From Hyphomicrobiales bacterium (GTDB lineage: Bacteria > Pseudomonadota > Alphaproteobacteria > Rhizobiales > Rhizobiaceae), in the NCBI GenBank assembly GCA_900471925.1, contig UCGV01000004.1:115022-179021 (forward strand): a stretch of 64,000 nucleotides of DNA. The letters are read 5' to 3'. Shown piece after piece: positions 34,747 through 43,043 of the stretch. Position numbers and translations under genes: made by a program. How positions within the stretch are numbered: position 1 is the stretch's first letter; every line of letters starts with the position of its first letter. The notes below the pieces were generated by a model, which saw nothing but the letters and a program-made list of their open reading frames with translations, made no database searches and was not told where the DNA came from.

Positions 34747-36486
34747 CTAAGGACCCAGGGCTCCGGTAACGTCGTTCAACGCGAACACCGCTCCAGCCTT
34801 GGTCAGCCCGTCCTGGATTTCGGCCGACAGCACGGGCTGGAAGCGCCTTGCCTCGAGCTTCTGCCGCAGAGTGCGCTCGAAATCGGGATCTCGGCCTCGC
34901 ACATCCGCAAGCCGCTGCTTTGCCTGGTCGGACCCGAGCTGACCGAGAGCCGCTGCCCGCAAGGCACGTACGACGAAGTCGGTGCAATTGACCTGCTCTG
35001 CAAGCAGCGACGCCTCCGACCAGTCGCCCCGGCGATAGGCATCCAGTGCCAGAACCAGCATGGCGTCACGCGGCACGATATCGACCGCCCGTCCAGCGTC
35101 CTGCGCCATGGAGACCCCGGCATCGAAATATCCGGCAGAAAACAGCACCGACGCAAGCTTCGCTACCGCATCGGGGTTGCTCGGATTGAGCGCGATCGCC
35201 CGATTTCCGGCCTGTAGCGCCGCATCGACACGCCCGTCAGCGAACTGCGTCATCATGAGCGCCACATAGGCACGATCCGACATGGGGGCGATCGACACCG
35301 CGCGATTTGCCAGATCGAGAGCCCGGGCACGGACCACCGCGTCTCCAACCGCAGCTTCGGGTGCGATCAGCACACGCGCCAACAGCGCCGCAGCATCGGA
35401 ATTGTTCCGATCGACGGCAAGCGTGCGCTCAAGGCAGGAGCGTACCGCAGCCATGTCTCCGGATCCGCCGTCGTCAAGCTGATATTCGGCGCGCAGCACG
35501 CAGCTGTTTCCGATCGAATCTATGTTGTTGGCATGCGTCTCGATATTGTTGATCGCTCCGCGCGTCGCAGCGAAACGTCGGGCGAGAACATCGACAATCT
35601 CCTGCCGGGTCGCCGCAGGGCTTTTGCCGTCGATCGGGATTGTTTCGAGCCCGGATTTCAGAAGGTCGCCGGACTGGCTGTCGACAATCTGCCACCAGAC
35701 GCTTCGATCATCCCCATCGCCATAATATTTCATGTCGATTTCGTAGGATCGCCCCGTGGCTTTCTGCGTCCGCGCGCCATCATAGCCGGCCTTGGCGACC
35801 GTCAGCGTCTGAAACTGCGTCAGCGCCGTCAGCAGCATGTCACGTGTCTGGCTGGCCTCGCCCTGCATCCTGGCATCGACGGCATCCATGGAAAGAGCAA
35901 CCGACGGGCGGACCGTCAACACCGGGCTGGAGGCATGCAGAATGGCGCCGGCAGCGATACCGACGCAGATCAGCAGTGCGAAGGCCCCATGAATTGCAAG
36001 ATGCCGACTGGGCGGCGTGACGGTAGCGGCATGTTCTGCATTCTCCGCCATGGGAATGCCGACCGGCGCTTCGCAGGTTTCGTCCGCAAGCAACGGCTCG
36101 TCTTCGTCGTGCTCATAGGGCATGTGCGAGCGCGGAAAGATCGTCACATAAGTGCCCTTGGGAATGTGGATCGTCACATCCTGCTCGGCACCGAAGGCTT
36201 CGTAGTAATTCTCGACCGAGGAGCGCAGCCGGCTCACCTCGATACGCACGATCGGGTCGTTCGACGCATCGAAGTTGCTCGCCCGCCCCAATACGTCGAG
36301 CGCAATCGAATAGGCCTTCACACCCTCTTCGCAGCCGGAGAAGCGCCTTTCCGCAAGATATCGAAGGATTGCCCGTTGACGTTCCGTCGCATGGAACCGG
36401 GGATCGGCAAGAAGTCGTTCAAGTTCCGCCTTGGCTTCTGCCAGCGTTACTTCGTAAGCCCTCGCATCGTGTACTTCGCCACCCAT
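34747..36486 (-). CDS. ToxR/CadC-like membrane-anchored winged-helix protein with periplasmic repeats
   Basis: This 579-aa protein has an N-terminal winged-helix-like domain (ELERLLADPRFHATERQRAI, KAYSIALDVLGRASNFDASNDPIVRIEVSRLRSSVENYYEAFG, ending in a wing VTIHIPKGTYVTIFP). A polar linker, one membrane helix (HLAIHGAFALLICVGIAAGAIL) and a large helical periplasmic-side region with TPR-like pairs follow (AYVALMMTQFADGRVDAALQAGNRAIALNPSNPDAVAKLASVLF). This is the CadC/ToxR plan: cytosolic DNA binding, periplasmic sensing. It is the only regulator among seven element-controlled genes and has no such element itself. I infer it binds the 19-bp element. The start is uncertain: ATG 36486 or an in-frame upstream codon at 36525. 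Confidence 0.72.
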   Translation of the reverse strand: MGGEVHDARAYEVTLAEAKAELERLLADPRFHATERQRAILRYLAERRFSGCEEGVKAYSIALDVLGRASNFDASNDPIVRIEVSRLRSSVENYYEAFGAEQDVTIHIPKGTYVTIFPRSHMPYEHDEDEPLLADETCEAPVGIPMAENAEHAATVTPPSRHLAIHGAFALLICVGIAAGAILHASSPVLTVRPSVALSMDAVDARMQGEASQTRDMLLTALTQFQTLTVAKAGYDGARTQKATGRSYEIDMKYYGDGDDRSVWWQIVDSQSGDLLKSGLETIPIDGKSPAATRQEIVDVLARRFAATRGAINNIETHANNIDSIGNSCVLRAEYQLDDGGSGDMAAVRSCLERTLAVDRNNSDAAALLARVLIAPEAAVGDAVVRARALDLANRAVSIAPMSDRAYVALMMTQFADGRVDAALQAGNRAIALNPSNPDAVAKLASVLFSAGYFDAGVSMAQDAGRAVDIVPRDAMLVLALDAYRRGDWSEASLLAEQVNCTDFVVRALRAAALGQLGSDQAKQRLADVRGRDPDFERTLRQKLEARRFQPVLSAEIQDGLTKAGAVFALNDVTGALGP

Positions 36487-36594
36487 GACCGCCCCGTACT
36501 GCGTTGTTAGGCTAAAGTAGAACAATGTTATCTATTGCCGAGACGGCAAAGAGTTGCAACTGAAATTGCTAACAAAACCATCAGATGATCGATT

Positions 36595-36912
36595 TTAGCG
36601 CGAGTCTTCGCCGCGACCAGACACGTCTGAGCGGTGTTCCAGCACGTATTGGATGATATCGGACTCTATTTCGGCACAGATGGTTTCATACTCGGCAACC
36701 ATGGGGCAATGTTCGTCGCCTGGCAGCCGCATGAGCCGCTCAAGGGCGAGACTTGCCTCCTCATAGGCCTCGAAGAGTTCGTTCAACGAGCGTGACTTCG
36801 CCGCGAGAATTTGCAGCTTTCCCCGTATTGCAGGCAATTTGAGCATGAGCCGCCACAGCCCCCGCTGCGCGGTTTCCTTCCCATTGCGGTCGGTGCCTCC
36901 GTCCCTACCCAT
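36595..36912 (-). CDS. Hypothetical helical protein, 105 aa
   Basis: This small cytoplasmic protein has no recognisable family. It is predicted mostly helical, with a basic first half (LPAIRGKLQILAAKSRSLNELFEAYEEASLALERL) and an acidic end. The open frame extends to a GTG at 36960, but that would leave only 6 bases to the regulatory element. ATG 36912, with AGGAGG 11 bases upstream, gives a 54-base distance to copy 6, the same as for copies 1, 3 and 4. It could be a regulator or an adaptor of the regulon; nothing shows which. Confidence 0.55.
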   Translation of the reverse strand: MGRDGGTDRNGKETAQRGLWRLMLKLPAIRGKLQILAAKSRSLNELFEAYEEASLALERLMRLPGDEHCPMVAEYETICAEIESDIIQYVLEHRSDVSGRGEDSR

Positions 36913-36966
36913 AGAGATCCGCGCCTCCTGCTCATCTAGCCGACTATGAAGTGGCGGCACGAAGAT

Positions 36967-36985
36967 GGAAGTACGTTACCGTAAA
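36967..36985 (-). promoter_or_regulatory. Shared 19-bp element, copy 6 (small hypothetical gene)
   Basis: The minus strand reads TTTACGGTAACGTACTTCC at 36985-36967, identical to copies 1 and 2. CTTCCA, then CATAGT 17 bp downstream, could be -35/-10. It is divergent to copy 7, with 42 bp between the cores. Confidence 0.75.
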
Positions 36986-36995
36986 TCCACCCCGG

Positions 36996-37046
36996 TTTAC
37001 GCCGCTCACGAGGTCTTTACAGCGGCGTTTACAGTAACGTACTCCC
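36996..37046 (+). promoter_or_regulatory. Shared 19-bp element, copy 7 (MscS gene)
   Basis: TTTACAGTAACGTACTCCC at 37028-37046 is preceded by TTTAC at 37016 (12 bp upstream) and TTTACG at 36996 (32 bp upstream). It ends 106 bases before the MscS ATG. Confidence 0.72.
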
Positions 37047-37152
37047 ATATTAGCATCTGCTGTGTTCATCCTTTCATGTTTGAAGGAGCGCGCATGGGTG
37101 GATCGGTAGCGGCCTCTGCTACAGCCGGCGGCTCTGCCGGGAGATATATCGC

Positions 37153-39093
37153 ATGATCAGACTGGCAGTCTTTCTTGTCGCGCTCCTTATGGCCGCCGTA
37201 GCAGGCGCACAAAACGCGCCACCGCCACCCTCCCAGCAGAAGATCGATCAGCTGATCGGACTGTTGCAGGATCCCGAAATCCAGTCCTGGCTGGAAAGCC
37301 GCAAACAGGAGCAGGAGACGACGGCTGCGGCAGCCGGACCGTCGGATTTCGCCACATGGGAAGGACGTGTGAGAGCACGCATCGACCGCATTGTTGCCGC
37401 GGTTCCACGCATCCCTTCGGAAGTATCGCAGGGTGCCGCCCGCGCACGTGAAGACGCAATCTCGCACGGTTACGCGCCGATCTTCCTGATCTTTGCCGGG
37501 CTGGTCGCCGTCGGCGCAGCGGCTGAATGGGTCTACAAGCGTGCCCGGCCGCAATCGATCGGCCCTATCGCCCGCCTGGTTCCGGTTGCGGTTTTCACCG
37601 TGGTCGTGGCGATCATATTCTTCGCCGTCGAATGGCCGCCGCTCGCCAGGCTCGTTCTTCTCGCCTATCTGGTCGCCTTCGTCGTCTACCGCATCGGCGC
37701 CGTATTGATCGGCTTCGTCGAAGGCAATCGTCCGCCGCTCGCCTTTCGTGCCCGGCTTTTTCTCGCCATCACGTTGTTTGCCGCCGCGACCTCGACCCTC
37801 GGCGCACCGCTTGGCATCGATCACGCAGTGACCGAAGCCATCTCCTATTGTTTCTCTGTGCTGTTGCTGGCGCTCGCGATCGAAGCAATCTGGTCGGCCT
37901 TGTCTCAGCCGCTCGTCATCAAGGCCGGTCTGACCGCCTTTGTCTGCCTCCTGTGGGTCATCTGGTGCGTCGATCTGAAGGGCGTGTTCTGGCTCGGCGT
38001 CTATGCCCTCGTGCTGCCCGGTCTGCTGCGCGCAACAGGACGCGCAGCGGAAACGCTGACATCCGCAGCACCGGCAAGCGCGAGGAGCATATTGATCGTT
38101 CGTGGCAGCCGCGCCATCGTCATCGCACTTGCCGTGGGCTGGCTGGCTCTCGTCTGGCGTCTCAGCCCGGGCTCGCTCGCGCATCAGAACCCGACGATCG
38201 CCACCATCCTCAATGGACTGGCGAAAGGCGTCATCGTGCTTCTGATTGCCGATCTTCTCTGGCAGCTTGCCAAGGGCTGGATCGACCGCACCATTACCAT
38301 CTCCTCCGACGCGACAGGCCTTGCCCCGGCAGAAGCCGCAAAACGCGCACGCTTCCGCACTCTACTGCCGATCTTCCGCAACGGGCTCGCGGTCCTCGTA
38401 GCGGTCATGGCGGCCCTGATCGTCCTCTCCCAGCTCGGCGTCGAGATCGGGCCGCTGATTGCCGGCGCGGGCATCTTCGGCGTCGCGATCGGCTTCGGTT
38501 CGCAGACGCTGGTCAAGGACGTCATCAGTGGCGTTTTCTACATGCTCGACGACGCATTCCGTGTCGGCGAATACATCCAGGCGAAGAACTACAAGGGAAC
38601 GGTGGAAGGCTTCAGCCTGCGCTCGGTGCGACTGCGCCACCATCGCGGTCCCGTCTTCACCGTTCCCTTCGGCGAACTCGGCGCGGTGGAGAACATGAGC
38701 CGCGATTGGGTAATCGACAAGTTCCGCATCTCGGTCGCCTACAACACCGATATCAACAAAGCGCGCAAGATCACCAAGACGATCGGCGCGGATCTGAAGG
38801 CCGATGCCGAGCTCGGCCCACTCTTCATCGAACCGCTGAAGATGAAGGGCGTCGAGGAATTCGGCGATTACGGCATCGTACTGAGCTTCGCCATGACAAC
38901 AGTGCCCGGAATGCAGACTTATATCCGCCGCAAGGCCTACGCCATGATCCGCGAAGCCTTCCAGAATAACGGCATCGAATTCGCCCAGCCCATGGTGCAG
39001 GTCGGTGGCGAGGATAAGAACGGCGGCGCTGCTGCAGCCGCAACCACGCTCCGCGCTGCCCAACAGGCCAAAGCAGCCGGCGCAGAGGGCTGA
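37153..39093 (+). CDS. Large MscS-family mechanosensitive channel with signal peptide
   Basis: This 646-aa protein has a signal sequence (AVFLVALLMAAVAGAQ-NA), a periplasmic helical region rich in Gln/Glu, then about eight to ten membrane helices. The MscS core is PLIAGAGIFGVAIGFGSQTLVKDVISGVFYMLDDAFRVGEYI, followed by the beta domain (YKGTVEGFSLRSVRLRHHRGPVFTVPFGELG) and the alpha/beta domain. Its size fits MscK/YbdG-like channels with extra N-terminal helices. It should release solutes on osmotic downshock. It begins with ATG at 37153 after GGGAGA and is monocistronic. Its membership in the element regulon links osmotic/envelope state to the sulfatase genes. Confidence 0.88.
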   Translation: MIRLAVFLVALLMAAVAGAQNAPPPPSQQKIDQLIGLLQDPEIQSWLESRKQEQETTAAAAGPSDFATWEGRVRARIDRIVAAVPRIPSEVSQGAARAREDAISHGYAPIFLIFAGLVAVGAAAEWVYKRARPQSIGPIARLVPVAVFTVVVAIIFFAVEWPPLARLVLLAYLVAFVVYRIGAVLIGFVEGNRPPLAFRARLFLAITLFAAATSTLGAPLGIDHAVTEAISYCFSVLLLALAIEAIWSALSQPLVIKAGLTAFVCLLWVIWCVDLKGVFWLGVYALVLPGLLRATGRAAETLTSAAPASARSILIVRGSRAIVIALAVGWLALVWRLSPGSLAHQNPTIATILNGLAKGVIVLLIADLLWQLAKGWIDRTITISSDATGLAPAEAAKRARFRTLLPIFRNGLAVLVAVMAALIVLSQLGVEIGPLIAGAGIFGVAIGFGSQTLVKDVISGVFYMLDDAFRVGEYIQAKNYKGTVEGFSLRSVRLRHHRGPVFTVPFGELGAVENMSRDWVIDKFRISVAYNTDINKARKITKTIGADLKADAELGPLFIEPLKMKGVEEFGDYGIVLSFAMTTVPGMQTYIRRKAYAMIREAFQNNGIEFAQPMVQVGGEDKNGGAAAAATTLRAAQQAKAAGAEG

Positions 39094-39109
39094 AATATAC
39101 CTGCCGTCC

Positions 39110-40165
39110 CTAATCGGCCTCGACGAGATAGCGCGTCAGCTCCGCCGCTGACATCTCGCGCGCAAGGCTGGCGGCCTGGCCGGCCCACATATTGCTGAAA
39201 TCCGGCCGGCCGTCCTTTTCTGTCACCGCCCTCAGCGGCGCCAGCGCACCCCCGGCGGTCGGGAAGGCCGGTGCAGCCTCCGCGAGCGGTCCGACCTCCC
39301 GCATGATGCGATTGACGATCCCCCGCGCCGGACGACCGGTGAAGATGTTGGTGAGCGCCGTATTGTCATCCCGCGCCGACTTCAACGCCTCGCGATGAAA
39401 TCCGGTGATCTTGGCTTCGGGCGTCAACAGATAGGCCGTACCGACCTGAACGGCGGAGGCACCGAGCGCGAAGGCGGCGCGAACGCCGCGCCGGTCGCTG
39501 ATGGCACCCGCCGCAATGACCGGCACCGAAACCGCATCCGCGACCTGCGGTACAAGCGCCATCGTGCCGACCTGCGTCGCCATGTCATCATCAAGGAAAT
39601 TGCCACGATGGCCGCCGGCCTCAAGCCCCATGGCGATGACAGCATCGACGCCATGCTCGGCAAGCCAGCGCGCTTCCGCAACTGTTGTTGCCGAGGCAAT
39701 GATCTTCGCACCGGTGCGCCGCACACGCGCTAACAGATTCGGACCCGGCAAGCCGAAATGGAAGCTCACGACCTCGGGCCGGTAGCTTTCGACGAGCGCG
39801 CAATAATTGTCGTCGAAAGGCGCGCGTCCCGCCGCCGGAACCGGTGCGGCAGGGTCGAGCCCCAGCTCGACATAATAGGGTGCGAGGGTGGTACGCCACG
39901 CCATCTGCGCGACAGGATCGGCAGCGGGATTGGCATGCGCGAAGAAATTGACATTGATCGGCTTGCTCGTTGCCGAGCGGATCTGGTCGAGTGCCGCTTT
40001 CGTCTGCTCGATCGTCAGCAGGGCCGCCGGAAGTGATCCGAGACCGCCTGCTTCGCTCGTCGCGATCACCATTTCAGGAGTTGTAGCCCCGGCCATCGGC
40101 GCCTGAATGATGGGAAGCTCGATCCCGAAGAGATCGATAATGCGATTGTCCTGCCAGTTGCCCAT
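39110..40165 (-). CDS. Nitronate monooxygenase (2-nitropropane dioxygenase family)
   Basis: This 351-aa FMN-dependent TIM-barrel protein starts with LFGIELPIIQAPMAGATTPEM (13-33). It has PINVNFFAHANP, a phosphate-binding GLEAGGHRGNF and AAGAISDRRGVRAAFALGASAVQVGTAYL near the end. The G-G-H motif contains the catalytic His of nitronate monooxygenases. It oxidises toxic alkyl nitronates to carbonyls and nitrite. It appears to be the distal gene of a four-gene minus-strand set (MBL hydrolase, SDR, tautomerase, this gene), with gaps of 47 to 65 bp. Confidence 0.9.
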   Translation of the reverse strand: MGNWQDNRIIDLFGIELPIIQAPMAGATTPEMVIATSEAGGLGSLPAALLTIEQTKAALDQIRSATSKPINVNFFAHANPAADPVAQMAWRTTLAPYYVELGLDPAAPVPAAGRAPFDDNYCALVESYRPEVVSFHFGLPGPNLLARVRRTGAKIIASATTVAEARWLAEHGVDAVIAMGLEAGGHRGNFLDDDMATQVGTMALVPQVADAVSVPVIAAGAISDRRGVRAAFALGASAVQVGTAYLLTPEAKITGFHREALKSARDDNTALTNIFTGRPARGIVNRIMREVGPLAEAAPAFPTAGGALAPLRAVTEKDGRPDFSNMWAGQAASLAREMSAAELTRYLVEAD

Positions 40166-40230
40166 GGCACGTTACTCCATGCATTTCACTCGGATCTAAA
40201 GCGAGTGGCGGCCCTGCGGCCGCCACGTCA

Positions 40231-40476
40231 CTATTTCTGCTTGGCGGCTTTTTCGGCAAGCCGCTTGCGATATTCCGGCACCGGCAAACCGCCGACACCC
40301 CAATTTCCCATCTCGATTTCGTCGATCACGACAAAGGTGCTGTCATGCGGCTTGCCGAGTATATCGAAGAGCAGATCGCTGACGCCCTTGATGAGCGCTG
40401 CCTTCTGCTCCGGCGTGGTGCTGGTCGCACCTGGAGCCGTGCCTTCACGCGTCACTTTGATATTCACATATGGCAT
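40231..40476 (-). CDS. 4-oxalocrotonate tautomerase-family protein
   Basis: This 81-aa protein begins MPYVNIKVTREG, giving the catalytic Pro1 after Met removal. It contains K-A-A-L-I-K-G-V-S-D-L-L and VVIDEIEMGNWGVGG, as in the tautomerase superfamily. It is a little longer than 4-OT (62 aa) because of an inserted loop (GTAPGATSTTPEQ) and a basic tail. It could isomerise keto-enol products made by the neighbouring oxidoreductases. Confidence 0.85.
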   Translation of the reverse strand: MPYVNIKVTREGTAPGATSTTPEQKAALIKGVSDLLFDILGKPHDSTFVVIDEIEMGNWGVGGLPVPEYRKRLAEKAAKQK

Positions 40477-40527
40477 TGACGTTCTCCCTGGTGGCGGGCG
40501 CTCATGGGCGCCCTGTCCGTTTCCCTC

Positions 40528-41241
40528 TTACCAACGGCCAGCGTGCTGACCGCCATCGACATTCAAGGTCTCGCCGGTGACGAAGCCGGCACGCTCCAAA
40601 TAGAGCACGGCATCAACGACTTCACTCACCTCGCCCAAGCGGCCAAGTGGATGCAGGGCGCTGAGGAAGTCGTGTGTTTCCGGCGCGTGCATCGGCGTCT
40701 TGATGATACCGGGCGCCACCGCATTTACGCGAATGCCGCTCTTGGCATATTCAATGGCCAGACCACGCGTGACGGCATCGAGACCGCCTTTGGTCAGCGT
40801 CGCAAGACCTGTGGGCACACCGGCAATCGGCTGGTCCACAAGAGCCGTCGTGATCTGAACAATGTGACCATGGCCCTGCTTCAGCATCTGGGCAATCGCA
40901 AACTGCGTGACATGGAAGAAGCCGGCAACGTTGACGTTGATGACGTTGTTGAAGTCTTCGACCGTGTAATCGGTGAACGGCTTGCCGATGAAGATACCCG
41001 CATTATTGATCAGCGTATCGACACGGCCGAAACGCTCGACGGCCATCTTGACCACCTGTTCGGCCACGCCACGCTCGCCGATGCTGCCGGGCACCGCGAC
41101 AATGCCGGCATCGGAAAAAGCCCGGATGCTGCGCGAATTGGCGATGACAACATAGCCTTCCCTGCGGTAGGCTTCGACGATACCAGCGCCGATGCCCTGC
41201 GATGCACCGGTAACGATGGCGACTTTCTGTTCATTGCTCAT
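40528..41241 (-). CDS. SDR-fold protein lacking the catalytic Tyr
   Basis: This 237-aa SDR has an intact cofactor loop (TGASQGIGAGI, 11-21), NNAG (LINNAGIF) and the C-terminal VNAVAPGIIKTPMH. The active-site region reads ITTALVDQPIAGVPTGLATLTKGGLD. The Lys of YxxxK is present, but the Tyr four residues before it is Ala, and the usual Ser is Thr. It therefore either works by a changed mechanism, or binds NAD(P) without classical dehydrogenase chemistry. I believe related rhizobial proteins share this, so it is probably not a sequencing error. Confidence 0.85.
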   Translation of the reverse strand: MSNEQKVAIVTGASQGIGAGIVEAYRREGYVVIANSRSIRAFSDAGIVAVPGSIGERGVAEQVVKMAVERFGRVDTLINNAGIFIGKPFTDYTVEDFNNVINVNVAGFFHVTQFAIAQMLKQGHGHIVQITTALVDQPIAGVPTGLATLTKGGLDAVTRGLAIEYAKSGIRVNAVAPGIIKTPMHAPETHDFLSALHPLGRLGEVSEVVDAVLYLERAGFVTGETLNVDGGQHAGRW

Positions 41242-41288
41242 TGCATGTCTCCTTGGATGATTGGCGCTTTGCGTCAGTTGGGGGATGC

Positions 41289-42071
41289 TCAGACCGTCAG
41301 GTCGACGGTGAACGGTCTGCCTTTTTCGAAGAGCTTCAGGCGGTCTGCGAGGTTGAAGACCGAGAAGGTGTGCGCGAGCTGGTCCTGGCTTTCACGGAAA
41401 TGCACCCAGCCCTCGTTATGCGCGGATACGAGCAGCGCATTCGGGAAGGCGTGCGCCGCCTCCAGAGCATCCTCGCTGCCCATCGTCACGTGGAAGCGGC
41501 CGCGGGGCTCGGCAGCGCCCGTAAACAAGACCACCACTTTGGGAGAGAAGAGGCGCGCGACCTCGGCCGTGCCCTCGTACCAGACCGTGTCGCCGGTCAC
41601 GTAGAGAAGGTCGCCCGGTTTTTCGCGACCGAGCGCAAAGCCGACCACATCGCCTGAGATCGGCTCGATGCCGACGGGACCGTGGCGGGCGGGCGTTGCC
41701 GTCACCAGCAGCTTCTCCCCATCGGCACCTTCCAGCGTAACCGTCTCGAAGGGAGCAAGCCCGAGCGCATTGCCGCCAAGTCGCTCAGCACCTGCCTTGG
41801 TCGTATAGGTGGTGCTCACACTCGGCAGCATCGCCCGGCCGGCATTGTCGAGATTGTCAAAATGCTGATCATGACTGAGCAGAACGACGTCCAGCTTGCC
41901 GATCTCTTCAATCGACAAGGCAGGGCCGGAGGTCTTTTCGAAACGGACCGGTTTCTCCTTGTAGAGGCCCGGAGGATCGAAGGTCGGATCAGTCAAGAGG
42001 CGAAGACCGCCATATTCGATGAGCACGGTCGGCCCACCGATCAGCGTAAGAGTGAGATTGGAAGAGGTCAT
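41289..42071 (-). CDS. MBL-fold metallo-hydrolase-like protein
   Basis: This 260-aa protein has the beta-lactamase-fold opening LTLIGGPTVLIEYGGLRLLTDPTF and a metal-site loop VVLLSHDQHFDNLDNAG. It also has a later VTATPARHG and GDTVWYEG (third metal ligand). It resembles UlaG-like hydrolases. The loop differs from the standard HxHxDH (here H-D-Q-H-F-D-N), so metal occupancy may be altered. ATG 42071 starts the conserved part; an upstream frame extension to 42218 overlaps the divergent LysR gene and is not real. It is the promoter-proximal gene of the set divergent from the LysR regulator. Confidence 0.82.
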   Translation of the reverse strand: MTSSNLTLTLIGGPTVLIEYGGLRLLTDPTFDPPGLYKEKPVRFEKTSGPALSIEEIGKLDVVLLSHDQHFDNLDNAGRAMLPSVSTTYTTKAGAERLGGNALGLAPFETVTLEGADGEKLLVTATPARHGPVGIEPISGDVVGFALGREKPGDLLYVTGDTVWYEGTAEVARLFSPKVVVLFTGAAEPRGRFHVTMGSEDALEAAHAFPNALLVSAHNEGWVHFRESQDQLAHTFSVFNLADRLKLFEKGRPFTVDLTV

Positions 42072-42124
42072 GTCAGCAACCTTTCTGTTTCGAGGTCGCC
42101 TCCTATCTAGTCCCGTTTCATTCT

Positions 42125-42137
42125 GCGAAAAATTCGC
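42125..42137. promoter_or_regulatory. Inverted repeat, candidate LysR-type operator
   Basis: GCGAA-AAA-TTCGC is a perfect 5-bp inverted repeat in the 78-bp space between the MBL gene and the divergent LysR gene, 12 bases before the LysR ATG. LysR proteins usually bind near their own start, so this is a fair candidate; it is short and could be chance. Confidence 0.35.
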
Positions 42138-42149
42138 TATTCTTTGCCA

Positions 42150-43037
42150 ATGGCTGATAAAAAACGCACAGAGCCTGACTGGCAGGACATCAGGGTCTTT
42201 CTCGCACTCGGACGGCACGGCAGCTTGTCGGCCGCCGCCCGCACGCTACGCGTCAACCATGCGACAATCGCCCGCCGCCTTCATTCCCTGGAGGAAACGC
42301 TCGGTGAAAAGCTGGTGGAGCGCCGCCCTGATGGTTATGTGCTCACACCTGCCGGAACCCGTGCATTGACGGCAGCGAGCGACATGGAAGCCTCCGTTCA
42401 GACACTCGGACGTGGCTGGAAAGACGATACGCCGAAGGGCCTCGTGCGCATCAACGCGTCACCCGCGCTCTCACAGGGCTTCCTGATCCCGCGTCTGGCG
42501 AAAATCACGACACAGTTCCCCGGCCTGGACATCGAGCTTGCGACCGACCTGCGCAGCATCAGCCTCGAACGCCACGAGGCCGACATTGCCATACGCCTCG
42601 GAAAACCGCAGGACGGCGATTTGATCGCCAAGCAGATCACGACGATCGGATACGGTTTCTACGGAACGCAGGAAGTCTGCCGGCAAGTCGAAAACGGCGC
42701 CGAACCAGTCTTCGTCAGTTTCGACGAGGTGAATGCCTTCGTACCGGAGGCGATCTGGTTGGCTCGCCATTTCCCACATGCGCGCGTATCCTTCCGCGCC
42801 AATAATCAGGTGTCGCAATCAACAGCTGCGCAGGCAGGCGCGGGTCTCGCGCTGCTGCCACACTATATCGGCCGTACGGAAAAGAGCCTCTGTCACTGCC
42901 CACTGGAGCCGGTGCCGCCGCCGAGGGAGGTCTGGCTTCTTACACGCCGCCAGCAGCGAAAGGATCTGCCGATCCGCACTGTGACCGAATATGTGATGAA
43001 GATATTCGCGACGGAACGCGCTTTGTTCGAGGAATAA
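42150..43037 (+). CDS. LysR-family transcriptional regulator
   Basis: This 295-aa protein has a winged helix-turn-helix at the N-terminus (DIRVFLALGRHGSLSAAARTLRVNHATIARRLHSLEETLGEKLVERR). A LysR substrate domain follows, opening with VRINASPALSQGFLIPRLAKITTQFPGLDIEL and LADxAIRLG-like DIAIRLGKP. It is divergent from the MBL/SDR/tautomerase/nitronate set and most likely controls it. ATG 42150 is preferred; an upstream TTG adds two residues. Its 3' end is 6 bp from the end of a convergent GntR gene. Confidence 0.9.
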   Translation: MADKKRTEPDWQDIRVFLALGRHGSLSAAARTLRVNHATIARRLHSLEETLGEKLVERRPDGYVLTPAGTRALTAASDMEASVQTLGRGWKDDTPKGLVRINASPALSQGFLIPRLAKITTQFPGLDIELATDLRSISLERHEADIAIRLGKPQDGDLIAKQITTIGYGFYGTQEVCRQVENGAEPVFVSFDEVNAFVPEAIWLARHFPHARVSFRANNQVSQSTAAQAGAGLALLPHYIGRTEKSLCHCPLEPVPPPREVWLLTRRQQRKDLPIRTVTEYVMKIFATERALFEE

Positions 43038-43043
43038 CCTTCC

